DNA of 64,000 bases from S015-6 sp964479535 (GTDB taxonomy: Bacteria > Desulfobacterota > DSWW01), in contig CAYZMM010000026.1 of the NCBI GenBank assembly GCA_964479535.1, positions 1 to 64,000 on the forward strand. Reading direction: 5' to 3'. The position numbers were made by a program, and so were the translations under genes. Below are positions 15,881 to 23,860 of the stretch, piece by piece; the stretch's first letter is position 1; each line of letters opens with the position of its first letter. Under the pieces are notes generated by a model, which saw only the letters and a program-made list of their open reading frames with translations, was not told the origin of the DNA and did not search any database.

Positions 15881-17788
15881 ATGGGAACGATTATGGATCG
15901 CAAGCAGCGCAAGGAACTCATGCGAACGTGGCTGGCCAGGTTGATTCCGCCGGTGGCCACGCTTCTCATTCGCCTTCTCTCCCTGACGCTTCGGTACCGG
16001 ATCCACGTGGCCGGGGAGACGAGAAAGCTCTTCGAGGCCGGCAAGCCCGTGATCTTCGGTTTCTGGCACGGCCGGATGATCATCATGCCGCCGGTCTGGC
16101 GCAAGGTCTGCGGCGAACAGGGCAAGCCCGCCTGGATCATGGTCAGCCGTCACTGGGACGGGGAGATGATCACCCGCACGGTGAAGCCCTTCGGCATTCT
16201 GGCGGCCAGGGGTTCGACCACGCGGGGAGGGCGTGAGGCCCTTCAGGACCTGATCGAAAAGGCCTGCCAGGGCCACACGATCGGGATCACCCCGGACGGA
16301 CCGAGCGGACCGCGGTACACGGTGCAGCCGGGTGTGGTGCGCATTGCCCAGTTGTCGCAACTTCCCATTTTGCCCCTCACGTGGGCGGCACAACCCAGAT
16401 GGGAAGCATCGAGCTGGGACCGGTTTCAGGTACCTTTCCCCTTTTCCAGGGTGTCGGTGATCTTCGATGAGCCTTTTCGCGTGCCGGCAAGGGGAACCGA
16501 GGAGGAGCTCGAAGCCTGTCGAATCCGCCTCGAGGAAAGGATGGGACATGTGACGGATCGCATGGAGGCGGAAGCCCTGGAGCGGAGAGATGAGGGGTGG
16601 GCCGTCGCGCTGTACAGGCGGTGGAGGGGGGCGATGCGCCGCGTCGACGAAGGTCTGCGCAACGCTTTTCAGAGGCTGTGGGCGCCTTCCGCTCCAAAGG
16701 GTTTCGGCAGCCTTGCCATCGGCGCCCTCTTGACGCCCGTGTCGTGGATCTACGGCTGGGTCCTTCGATTGAGAAGGATGCTTTATCGCAGAGGGGTCCT
16801 GGAGACGAAACGGACGGACCTCCCCGTGATCAGCATCGGAGGCGTCCGGGTAGGCGGGAGCGGGAAGACGCCTTTCGCCATGTGGATGGCCCGCACCCTT
16901 GCGGATCATGGTTCTCGGGTTGTCCTGTTGACGCGCGGGTATGGACGGCGGAGGAAACAGGACACGGTCCTGCTCACCCCGAAGGAGCTGGCCGGACAGG
17001 ATCCCCGGCACTGCGGAGACGAACCCTTTCTCCTGGCGCGGAGACTTCCGGAGGTGACGGTTGCCGTGGACGGCGATCGATACCGGGCCGCGAATCTCGC
17101 CAAGCAGTGGTTGTCACCCGATCTGTTTCTGATGGACGACGGCTTTCAGCACCTCCGGCTTGTCCGGGATTTCGATATCGTCCTCGTGCCGGGAGACGAG
17201 GACCTTTCCGGCGCGGCGTGCCTCCCCGCCGGCCCCCTGCGGGAACCCCTTTCCGCCCTGAGAGAAGCCGATCTGATCGTGTGCGTCTTTTCCTGTGTCG
17301 GCGGCCGGGGCGATCGGACCGGATCGAGAGAGCCCTGGTGCAAGGGCCTCGCACCGGATACGCCCGTCCACACGGCGTGCCTCGTTCCGGCAGGGCTCCA
17401 CCGGTTGGAAGATGAGAAAGAGGTGGATCCGAGGGATCTGTCGGGCCGCAGGATCGGAGCTTTCTGCGGTATCGCGAGACCGGCCTCTTTCTATACCACC
17501 CTTGAAGGTATGGGGCTCGAGATCGCCGGCACAAGGGAGTTCCCGGACCATCACGCCTATTCGGATTCGGACGTGGCGGAACTTGAACGGTTCTTTTCCG
17601 ACGCAGACCATCTCGTGACCACGGAGAAGGATGCTGTGAAGATGCGACGCTTTGCACGGCCCGGAGGCAGGGTTCTGTTCGTCCGCCTCGACCTGACCCT
17701 GGAGGATGAACCCGCCTTCTGGCAAAGTCTGGAGACAAAGGGGATCGTCCTGAAGGCCGGCACCCGCCAGGGCGAGGAGGGCCCATGA
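15881..17788 (+). CDS. lpxK: Fusion of DUF374 lysophospholipid acyltransferase-like domain and tetraacyldisaccharide 4'-kinase LpxK
   Basis: One continuous 635-residue frame encodes two proteins that are normally separate. Residues about 40-215 form a DUF374/LPLAT-type acyltransferase (FWHGRM with His63, GITPDGPSGPRYTVQPGVV). After a charged linker (about 216-275), residues 275-630 form LpxK, the membrane-bound kinase that phosphorylates the lipid A 4' position. LpxK features are the LRRMLYRRG N-terminal helix, the P-loop GGSGKT at 325-330, TRGYGRR, the catalytic-site segment MDDGFQHLRLVRD, and FPDHHAYSDSD. The stop overlaps the lpxL start (ATGA). The start could be ATG 15881 or 15893. No stop or frame change is seen at the join. 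Confidence 0.92.
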   Translation: MGTIMDRKQRKELMRTWLARLIPPVATLLIRLLSLTLRYRIHVAGETRKLFEAGKPVIFGFWHGRMIIMPPVWRKVCGEQGKPAWIMVSRHWDGEMITRTVKPFGILAARGSTTRGGREALQDLIEKACQGHTIGITPDGPSGPRYTVQPGVVRIAQLSQLPILPLTWAAQPRWEASSWDRFQVPFPFSRVSVIFDEPFRVPARGTEEELEACRIRLEERMGHVTDRMEAEALERRDEGWAVALYRRWRGAMRRVDEGLRNAFQRLWAPSAPKGFGSLAIGALLTPVSWIYGWVLRLRRMLYRRGVLETKRTDLPVISIGGVRVGGSGKTPFAMWMARTLADHGSRVVLLTRGYGRRRKQDTVLLTPKELAGQDPRHCGDEPFLLARRLPEVTVAVDGDRYRAANLAKQWLSPDLFLMDDGFQHLRLVRDFDIVLVPGDEDLSGAACLPAGPLREPLSALREADLIVCVFSCVGGRGDRTGSREPWCKGLAPDTPVHTACLVPAGLHRLEDEKEVDPRDLSGRRIGAFCGIARPASFYTTLEGMGLEIAGTREFPDHHAYSDSDVAELERFFSDADHLVTTEKDAVKMRRFARPGGRVLFVRLDLTLEDEPAFWQSLETKGIVLKAGTRQGEEGP

Positions 17789-18705
17789 AAGACTTCACGG
17801 ATCGCCTTCTCTTCCTGCTCGCCTGTCCGTTCCTGACCCTGTTGTCGTTCCTGCCTCCCACATGGGCCGTGCGGGTCGGAGGCTTGCTCGGAAGGATTGC
17901 CTTCTACGTTGATGGGAGGCACCGGCACATCAGCCTCACGAATCTGAGGGCCGCCTTTCCCGATCGTTCCCCGTCGGAGAGGTGGGGCATTGCCCAAAGG
18001 GCCTTCGAGAACCTGGGCAAGACCTTCATGGAGATCCCCGGGCTTGCCAGAAGAAAGCGCGGGGACATCCAGCGTCATGTCCGATACACGGGCGTTGAGA
18101 AGGAGGCGTGGGTACGGGCCCGTGAGCAAGGAGGAGCCCTTCTCCTGACCGGCCACATAGGCAACTGGGAGATGATGGCCCTCGCCTTCGGCTGGCAGGA
18201 GGAGGCGAATCTCGCCTTCGTTGCGAGGCCGCTGGACAACCCGTATTTCGACCGTTGGATCAACCGCCTGCGATGCCGAAGCGGAAACAGGATGATCACG
18301 AAGAAGGGAGCCCTGCGGGGGGTCAGCCGGGCCCTGCGAGAAGGGCATTTCGTCGGGCTGTTGATGGACCAGGGGGCGACCGGTCGCGACGGGGTGTTCG
18401 TCGATTTCTTCGGTCACCGGGCCGGATCGAACGTGGCTCTCGCCTTTCTTGCGGACCGTTTCGACGTGCCGGTACATCCGGTGCACATCTACAGGGACGC
18501 CTCCGGGACCGGTCACACCGTGCACATCGGGACCGCGGTTCCTGTTGCGAAGACGGGAAGGAAGCGGCTCGACATCCTGGAGAACACCCAGCGTTTCCAG
18601 AAGGCCCTGGAGGAGATCATCCGACGGCACCCGGAGCAGTGGTTCTGGATGCACCGGAGGTGGAAGGGGTCGCCCACGGTGTGTTACGAAAAGAGAAAGA
18701 AGTGA
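17785..18705 (+). CDS. lpxL: Lipid A biosynthesis late acyltransferase (LpxL/HtrB family)
   Basis: This 306-residue protein belongs to the lysophospholipid acyltransferase family that adds secondary acyl chains to lipid A precursors on the inner face of the cytoplasmic membrane. An N-terminal hydrophobic helix (about 8-30) anchors it. The catalytic HX4E motif appears as GHIGNWE, followed by FVARPLDNPYFDRW and a DQG segment typical of the family, and the C-terminus has PEQWFWMHRRWK. It is translationally coupled to the preceding lpxK fusion. Whether it acts as LpxL or LpxM cannot be settled from sequence alone. Confidence 0.9.
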   Translation: MKDFTDRLLFLLACPFLTLLSFLPPTWAVRVGGLLGRIAFYVDGRHRHISLTNLRAAFPDRSPSERWGIAQRAFENLGKTFMEIPGLARRKRGDIQRHVRYTGVEKEAWVRAREQGGALLLTGHIGNWEMMALAFGWQEEANLAFVARPLDNPYFDRWINRLRCRSGNRMITKKGALRGVSRALREGHFVGLLMDQGATGRDGVFVDFFGHRAGSNVALAFLADRFDVPVHPVHIYRDASGTGHTVHIGTAVPVAKTGRKRLDILENTQRFQKALEEIIRRHPEQWFWMHRRWKGSPTVCYEKRKK

Positions 18706-18709
18706 GTTC

Positions 18710-19765
18710 ATGGAAGAGGGACGCAAGGCGGTCTTTCTGGACAGGGACGGAACCCTGATCCGGGAAAGGGGCTACCTCGGGGATCCGGCCCAGGTTGCTC
18801 TCGAGGAGGGTGCGGCCGATGCCGTGGCCCGGCTGAGGGCAAAGGGGTTTGCCGTCGTAATGGTGACGAACCAGTCGGGCGTGGCCAGGGGATACTACAC
18901 CGAGGATGACGTGGTCGCGGTTCACGAGGCGGTCGAGTCCCTGCTCGAGGCCGGAGGTGGGGGCCTGGACGGCACGTACTACTGCCCGCACTATCCCGAA
19001 GGCGAGGTGGGGGCTTACATCCGGGTCTGTTCCTGCAGAAAGCCGGAAGGCGGCATGCTGCTGAAGGCCGCCGAGGAACTGGGCCTTCGGCTGGAAGGCT
19101 CGTACATGATCGGGGACAAGCTCACCGACGCGGAAGCGGCACGGCGCCAGGGGCTGACCGGCATTCTCGTCCGAACAGGGCAGGGTGAGGAGGCCTGGAA
19201 GGCCTGCCTTCAGGAGCCGGCCCCGGAACGACCCGACCGGGTGGTCCTGGACCTCAGGGAAGCGGCCGACTTCATCTTCTGGTCGGAGAGGACCCTCGGG
19301 ACAGACGTGCCGAGAGACCCGAGAGGGGGAAGGCCTTCCCTGTGGAGCTCCAAGTGGGTTTCCCGGAGATTTCTCGAGAAGTGCCTCGAAGCGCATCGGC
19401 ACCGGGGTGAAACGATCGTGCTGGCCGAGGGAATCTTTGATCTCGTTCACGCCGGTCATGTGGGGTACTTGCAGTCGGCCGGGGAGCGGGGGGATGTTCT
19501 CGTGGTCGCCCTTCACGACGATCGATCCGTTCGGGAACGTCAGGGTGCGGGGCGACCGGTGCTCCGGATCGAAGACCGCCTCGAGATCGTGAGCGCCATG
19601 GCCTGCGTGGACTACTGCGTGGTCTTCAACGACACGATGGCAGACCCTCTGCTCGATTCCCTCAAGCCGGTTCTTCATGCGAGGCGGCCCGACCTGGAAG
19701 CGGCCACCTCGGACCTGATCCGCCGGATCAGAGCGTTGAACAAACGACGCGAGAAAGGGAGTTGA
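18710..19765 (+). CDS. gmhB: Fusion of heptose bisphosphate phosphatase GmhB and HldE-type nucleotidyltransferase-like domain
   Basis: The 351-residue protein starts at ATG 18710. Residues 1-185 are a HAD phosphatase of GmhB type: DRDGT nucleophile motif (Asp11, Asp13), TNQSGVARGYY, the zinc-binding set Cys92, His94, Cys107 and Cys109, RKPEGGML and GDKLTDAEAA. GmhB removes the 7-phosphate from D-glycero-D-manno-heptose 1,7-bisphosphate. Residues about 215-351 resemble the cytidylyl/adenylyltransferase half of HldE (HAGH at 247-250). This half appears shortened: after LKP the usual KGGDY and PGxSTT region is missing by roughly 30 residues. Activity of the second half is therefore doubtful. Confidence 0.88.
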   Translation: MEEGRKAVFLDRDGTLIRERGYLGDPAQVALEEGAADAVARLRAKGFAVVMVTNQSGVARGYYTEDDVVAVHEAVESLLEAGGGGLDGTYYCPHYPEGEVGAYIRVCSCRKPEGGMLLKAAEELGLRLEGSYMIGDKLTDAEAARRQGLTGILVRTGQGEEAWKACLQEPAPERPDRVVLDLREAADFIFWSERTLGTDVPRDPRGGRPSLWSSKWVSRRFLEKCLEAHRHRGETIVLAEGIFDLVHAGHVGYLQSAGERGDVLVVALHDDRSVRERQGAGRPVLRIEDRLEIVSAMACVDYCVVFNDTMADPLLDSLKPVLHARRPDLEAATSDLIRRIRALNKRREKGS

Positions 19766-19785
19766 AGGGCTCAATGCGCGGAGTT

Positions 19786-19817
19786 GGGGGTCAGGGGTCA
19801 GGGATCGGGTGTCAGGC
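19786..19817. repeat. GGGGTCA heptad-like repeat
   Basis: Units GGGGTCA-GGGGTCA-GGGATCG-GGTGTCA run in tandem in the 180-bp gap between the gmhB fusion and the heptosyltransferase gene. The motif is the complement of the C-rich repeat at the start of the window. The gap otherwise holds the short palindromic element. Confidence 0.55.
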
Positions 19818-19849
19818 CGAGCCACCTGACCGGCGGCATGACCACTGAG

Positions 19850-19930
19850 TACTCCATCTCATAAATACGGCAACGCAGCCTGCCGGGATGGATCGGCATC
19901 CGAATGCCACCGTATTTATGGGATGGAGTA
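19850..19930. repeat. Palindromic interspersed element, short copy (MITE-like)
   Basis: The 81-bp element has TACTCCATCTCATAAATACGG at the left and the complementary sequence at the right (one mismatch), flanked by CTGAG (19845-19849) and CTAAG (19931-19935). The core from GCAACGCAGCC to CCACCGTATT matches the long copy at 14231-14388. Where the two copies differ in the left arm (CAACAAT against CATAAAT), the right arms differ in a matching way, so pairing is kept. Confidence 0.75.
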
Positions 19931-19945
19931 CTAAGGCTGGTGTGA

Positions 19946-20995
19946 ATGGAAGAGATTCTCATCGTCCGAACCAGTGCTCTCGGGGATGTCCTTCACGGCA
20001 TACCGGTAGCGGCCGCATTGAAGGAGAGGGACCCGGAGTGCCGGATTGCCTGGGTCGTGGACGAGCGGTACCGTGAGATCCTGGACGGCAACCCATGGGT
20101 GGACCGGCTCCTGACGATACGGTTGAAAGGGGGAATCCGGTCCCTGTTGCGCGCCGAGCAGAGAAGAAACTGGGTGACTCTGGTCCGGGCTCTGCGAGGG
20201 GTCGGGTTCGACCTGGCCATCGATCTTCAGGGACTGATGCGAAGCGGCCTGATCGCCTTCCTCAGCGGCGCCCCTGTTCGGATCGGCTTTCCCAAGGATC
20301 AGGTGCGGGAACCCCTGAACCGGGTCTTCACCAATCTCCGGCCCCGGAGCGTGCCCCCGCGCAGCCACGTGATTGACAGGAATCTGGCGCTTCTCCATCC
20401 TCTGGGAATCCACAGTCGCGAGAAGCGGTTTTCCCTGCTGGTTCCGTCTTCCATCGAGGCCGAAATGGAGAAGTACCTGCTCGATGTGGAGGAGGGAAGG
20501 GGAAGGCTCCGCGTGGTGGTGAACCCGGCCGCAGGGTGGCCCACGAAACGGTGGAGTCCCCGTCGATTCGCGGAGATCGCGGACAGGATTTCGGAGACCT
20601 GGGGTGCAACGGTCCTGATCCTCTGGGGACCCGGGGAGCGACACCTGGCTGAACAGGTCAAGAGATACATGAAAAAATCCGGTCATCTTGTGCCTGCATT
20701 GGGTCTGTCGGAGCTGACTTCTCTGCTGAAGGGATGCGGTCTGTTCATCGGCGGGGACAGCGGGCCCATGCACCTCGCCTCCGCCCTGGGGGTGCCGGTC
20801 CTCGGCCTGTACGGGCCTTCCGATCCGGTGAGGAACGGACCCTTTCGGGACCACGATCGGGTCGTGAGCGTTGCCGAACCCTGCGGACCCTGCTACAAGA
20901 GGAGTTGCCATCGACCTTCGTGCATGGATACGATACCCGTGGATCAGGTCTGGCAGGCGGTGACCGGCATGGTCGACCGCCTCCATGCCTCATGA
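19946..20995 (+). CDS. waaC: Glycosyltransferase family 9, heptosyltransferase I-like
   Basis: GT9 enzymes transfer heptose from ADP-heptose to the LPS inner core. The 349-residue protein shows the two Rossmann-like halves of this GT-B family: IVRTSALGDVLHGIP at the N-terminus and VVNPAAGWPTKRW...GGDSGPMHLASALGVPVLGLYGPSDP in the second half. The segment DLAIDLQGLMRSG favours the WaaC-type (first heptose) over WaaF. It lies after the heptose-precursor gene gmhB, so the cluster likely builds an LPS core. The start ATG 19946 lies 11 bp after the flanking base pairs of a palindromic repeat, so its ribosome binding site may sit at the repeat edge. Confidence 0.87.
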   Translation: MEEILIVRTSALGDVLHGIPVAAALKERDPECRIAWVVDERYREILDGNPWVDRLLTIRLKGGIRSLLRAEQRRNWVTLVRALRGVGFDLAIDLQGLMRSGLIAFLSGAPVRIGFPKDQVREPLNRVFTNLRPRSVPPRSHVIDRNLALLHPLGIHSREKRFSLLVPSSIEAEMEKYLLDVEEGRGRLRVVVNPAAGWPTKRWSPRRFAEIADRISETWGATVLILWGPGERHLAEQVKRYMKKSGHLVPALGLSELTSLLKGCGLFIGGDSGPMHLASALGVPVLGLYGPSDPVRNGPFRDHDRVVSVAEPCGPCYKRSCHRPSCMDTIPVDQVWQAVTGMVDRLHAS

Positions 20996-21008
20996 AGAAA
21001 GGAGAGAC

Positions 21009-21179
21009 ATGTCCATCGACGCCGAACTGCTGGAAATACTGGCCTGCCCGAAGTGCAAGGGCGATATCCGCCTGACGGAACAGGAAGACGGATTGATTTG
21101 CGATGCCTGCAAACTCAAGTACCCGATCAAGGATGACATCCCCGTCATGCTGATCGACGAGGCCGAGAAGCTGCCTTGA
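21009..21179 (+). CDS. Trm112-like small zinc-binding protein
   Basis: A 56-residue protein of the Trm112/YcaR family, with two Cys pairs (CPKC and CDAC) forming a probable zinc ribbon and the typical motif LLEILACPKCKGDIRL, then YPIKDDIPVMLIDEA. An AAAGGAGAG ribosome binding site precedes ATG 21009. In enterobacteria the homologue lies between lpxK and kdsB, so its presence at the end of an LPS cluster is a recurrent association. Its molecular role in bacteria is poorly defined; in other systems Trm112 activates methyltransferases. Confidence 0.85.
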   Translation: MSIDAELLEILACPKCKGDIRLTEQEDGLICDACKLKYPIKDDIPVMLIDEAEKLP

Positions 21180-21236
21180 AGTCGCCGCACGGTGGAACAG
21201 GGGCGAAGCGGATCGGAACGAATCGGGGAACGAATC

Positions 21237-21503
21237 GGGTCGGACCAAGCTATCTGTCTGCAATGCAAACAAAAAACTCGAAAACCGGTCGCCTTTCCGG
21301 TCTTAGAGGCTTGATTTTCGGGCGGAAATCGGACCTGTAAGCCGGAATCAAGCCCTTCTCGGCGATGCGGCTCCCCTCCGATCTTCAGGATGCCCCGCTC
21401 TTAGGACCCTATTGTGAGCCCAAAAGGCGGCCTCTAAGCCCAGTTTCTTGCTCTCCTAATGTCCATTTCATATTCTAACTGTATACTTGGCTTGGTCCGA
21501 CCC
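21237..21503. repeat. Nested inverted-repeat element in intergenic region
   Basis: The outer arms GGGTCGGACCAAGC (21237-21250) and GCTTGGTCCGACCC (21490-21503) are perfect complements. Inside lie further pairs: CTTAGAGGC near 21302 with GCCTCTAAG near 21431, and GGCTTGATT near 21309 with AATCAAGCC near 21346. The sequence just left contains two copies of GGAACGAATCGGG. No open frame is convincing in 21180-21588. It could be a small non-autonomous element or a structured RNA. Confidence 0.5.
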
Positions 21504-21588
21504 GAATCCGCCCCTTGGCTGTTGTTCTACCGCGATCACAAATGCGAGGAGTGCGGTTACTTATGGTGAATATCCGACCGGAGGAAAC

Positions 21589-21990
21589 ATGAAAGAGAGA
21601 GCGAGAAAGCGGAGAAGGGTCACCCTTTTGATCTGCATACTGGCGTCCCTGACAGTCTCGGGGACGGCCTTTGCCGCCGAAGAGGAAAAGACGGCCCTCG
21701 GAATCCTGATGAAGCTTCTTGAAGCGGTCGAGACGGCTGACTATGACAGTTTCGTGGCGGATGGCAATGCCGTATTCAAGGCCGGCATGACAAGGCAGAT
21801 GCTCGAGGGCGTGAGCGATCAGCTCGCTCCGCGGATGAAGCAAGGCTACCAGCCCGTCTATCTCGGCCGGCTCAGGCAGCAGGGCTGCCAGGTGTATCTG
21901 TGGAAGCTGGTGTTCAAGGACGGTGGGGACGACACCCTGGCGAAGCTCGTGCTGAAGGACGGTAAGGTCGCGGGATTCTGGCTTCAATGA
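21589..21990 (+). CDS. Small secreted protein of unknown function
   Basis: A 133-residue protein with a clear signal peptide (positively charged start, hydrophobic core, cleavage near AFAAEEE). A strong GGAGGAAAC ribosome binding site precedes ATG 21589. The mature part is about 105 residues, helical at first (ALGILMKLLEAVETADYDSFVADG), then beta strands ending QVYLWKLVFKDGGDDTLAKLVL. The pattern resembles small NTF2-like or DUF3887-type periplasmic proteins, but I do not recognise a specific family. A weak promoter-like pair (TTGCTC 21448 and TATTCT 21471) lies upstream. Confidence 0.75.
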   Translation: MKERARKRRRVTLLICILASLTVSGTAFAAEEEKTALGILMKLLEAVETADYDSFVADGNAVFKAGMTRQMLEGVSDQLAPRMKQGYQPVYLGRLRQQGCQVYLWKLVFKDGGDDTLAKLVLKDGKVAGFWLQ

Positions 21991-22089
21991 GAGCGGAGGC
22001 GCCTTTCCTGAAAGGTTAGTGAATGATTGCGTACGGGAGCTCAGCAACGTGTTACCAGGTTCTCGGCAGGAAATGAGAGGAGGTTCGGC

Positions 22090-22692
22090 GTGCACAGATT
22101 GTCATCCGTCACCGGCCTGGTGATCCGGCAGATCAAGGAGTGGGGCGAGATCCTCACGGGCTTCGAGACCAAGAACAAGTACGCCATTTCGGATGTGTCG
22201 GGCCAGAGGCTGTATCTGGCAGCGGAAGAGGCCGGTTCCGTGCTGCTCCGTTTCTTCCTGAAGGCATTGCGTCCCTTCACGATGGTTGTCGTGAGCGAAG
22301 ACGGCAAAGAAGTCCTGCGGGTCGTGAGGCCCTTTCGGTTCTTCTTTCACCGGGCCGAAGTCATCGATGCAGATGGACAGTCCCTGGGCCTGGTCGAGAG
22401 GCGCTTCTCCATCTTGCGGCGCATCTATTCGGTCCTCGATCCCTCCGGCCGGGAGGTCTACCGGTTGTTCGGACCGATCCTGCACCCCTGGACCTTCGAG
22501 ATTCGAAAGGACGGCGTCGAGGTGGGCAAGATCACCAAGAAATGGAGCGGCCTGTGGAAGGAGGGCTTCTCGGACGCGGACAACTTCGGTGTCGTGTTTC
22601 CGGCCGAGTGGGACGTCAGGATGAAGGCCCTCTTCATGGGCGCAGTCTTCCTGATCGACTTCGTCCATTTCGAGAACAAGGGCGATCGATGA
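22090..22692 (+). CDS. Scramblase/LURP-one-related protein
   Basis: The 200-residue product from GTG 22090 (behind GAGGAGG at 22076-22082) matches the phospholipid scramblase / Tubby-like C-terminal fold. It shows repeated beta-strand pairs with the pattern of this family: KYAISDVSGQRLYLAAEE, PFTMVVVSEDGKEVLRVVRPFR, YSVLDPSGREVYRLFGP, HPWTFEIRKDGVEVGKI, and a hydrophobic C-terminal helix (MKALFMGAVFLIDFVHF). In bacteria the function is unknown; the fold may bind lipid. It precedes a patatin-like lipase, suggesting a membrane-lipid theme. Confidence 0.8.
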   Translation: MHRLSSVTGLVIRQIKEWGEILTGFETKNKYAISDVSGQRLYLAAEEAGSVLLRFFLKALRPFTMVVVSEDGKEVLRVVRPFRFFFHRAEVIDADGQSLGLVERRFSILRRIYSVLDPSGREVYRLFGPILHPWTFEIRKDGVEVGKITKKWSGLWKEGFSDADNFGVVFPAEWDVRMKALFMGAVFLIDFVHFENKGDR

Positions 22693-22745
22693 GACTCGGT
22701 CCCCTTGAAGTTCAACGGGCCTGAATCGAAGACCGGGCGTATCCG

Positions 22746-23822
22746 ATGCGTCATGCCATATCCATCATGGGGGGGAGAAAGGCCATCCGGGTCATTCGCG
22801 ACCGAGGGTTCGATCTGGACAAGGTCAAGGTCCTCGCCGGCGCCTCCGGAGCGGCGAAGTTTCTGGTTCTCACGGGAATCGACAGGGTCCTGATGAATCG
22901 GTTCGAGGGCCGGACAGACCCCCTGTATCTGGTCGGCACGTCCATCGGCGCCTTTCGGATGGCTGCCTACTGCCAGAGGGCCCCGCTGGAGGCGCTGGGA
23001 AATCTCGAAAGGGAATACATCGCCCAGCAATACGAGACACGCCCCACACGAAGAGACATAACCGATGAGTCTCTGAGGATTCTCAACGCCTTCATCGAGG
23101 ACGACGAGATCGAACACATGCTCGATCACCCTTTCATGAGAATCAGCTTCCTTTCGAGCAAATGCAAGGGGCTCCTGAAGAGTGAGAACGTCCTGCTCCA
23201 GGGGTTCGGCATTGCGCTTGCCGGGGGAATGAACCGGCTGGGCAGGAAAGCCCTCGGCCGTTTCTTCGAAAGGGCCCTGTTCTGTGCCCCCGGCGAAGCC
23301 CCTCCCTTTGTCACCATGGACGAGTTTCCGCTGGAAATGCATCGGCTTTCGAAATCCAACTTCAAGGCGGCCCTGCTCTCTTCCGGTTCGATTCCGGTCT
23401 CCATGGAAGGGGTCTCGAACATTCCCGGCGTGCCGGGTGTGTTCCGCGACGGGGGGGTCCTGGACTACCACCTGGACATCCCGTTCCTGCCCGATGAGGA
23501 CGGGTTCGTGCTGTATCCCCACTTCTACGAGAAGATCACCCCGGGGTGGTTCGACAAATCACTGAATCGAAGGCCGAAGGAGAAGAACGTGGACAATGTG
23601 GTCCTCGTGGCCCCGTCGCGCAGCTTTGTCGACAGCCTTCCCTTCGGCAGGATACCGGATCGAAAGGACTTCAGGACCTTCTTTGGGCGGGATCGGGAAC
23701 GGATGGATTACTGGCAAAAGGTGGTGGCACGAAACGGCGAGATGGGACAGGAATTCCATGAAGCGATCGAAAGCGGTAGAATAAGGGAGATGATCCGGCC
23801 CCTGGAATGCAAGAGGGGCTGA
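22746..23822 (+). CDS. Patatin-like phospholipase
   Basis: This 358-residue protein has the patatin catalytic dyad: the nucleophile elbow GTSIG (Ser in GXSXG) at about residues 62-66 and the DGG motif (FRDGGVLDYH) in the second half. The oxyanion segment near the N-terminus appears as SIMGGRKAIRV, less glycine-rich than usual. Such enzymes hydrolyse acyl chains from membrane lipids. No signal peptide is seen, so it is probably cytoplasmic or peripheral. It lies between a scramblase-like gene and a zinc-ribbon gene on the same strand. Confidence 0.85.
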   Translation: MRHAISIMGGRKAIRVIRDRGFDLDKVKVLAGASGAAKFLVLTGIDRVLMNRFEGRTDPLYLVGTSIGAFRMAAYCQRAPLEALGNLEREYIAQQYETRPTRRDITDESLRILNAFIEDDEIEHMLDHPFMRISFLSSKCKGLLKSENVLLQGFGIALAGGMNRLGRKALGRFFERALFCAPGEAPPFVTMDEFPLEMHRLSKSNFKAALLSSGSIPVSMEGVSNIPGVPGVFRDGGVLDYHLDIPFLPDEDGFVLYPHFYEKITPGWFDKSLNRRPKEKNVDNVVLVAPSRSFVDSLPFGRIPDRKDFRTFFGRDRERMDYWQKVVARNGEMGQEFHEAIESGRIREMIRPLECKRG

Positions 23823-23860
23823 GAAGGCCCCTTGGAACGGCGCTTCAAAGGAGGGATGGC

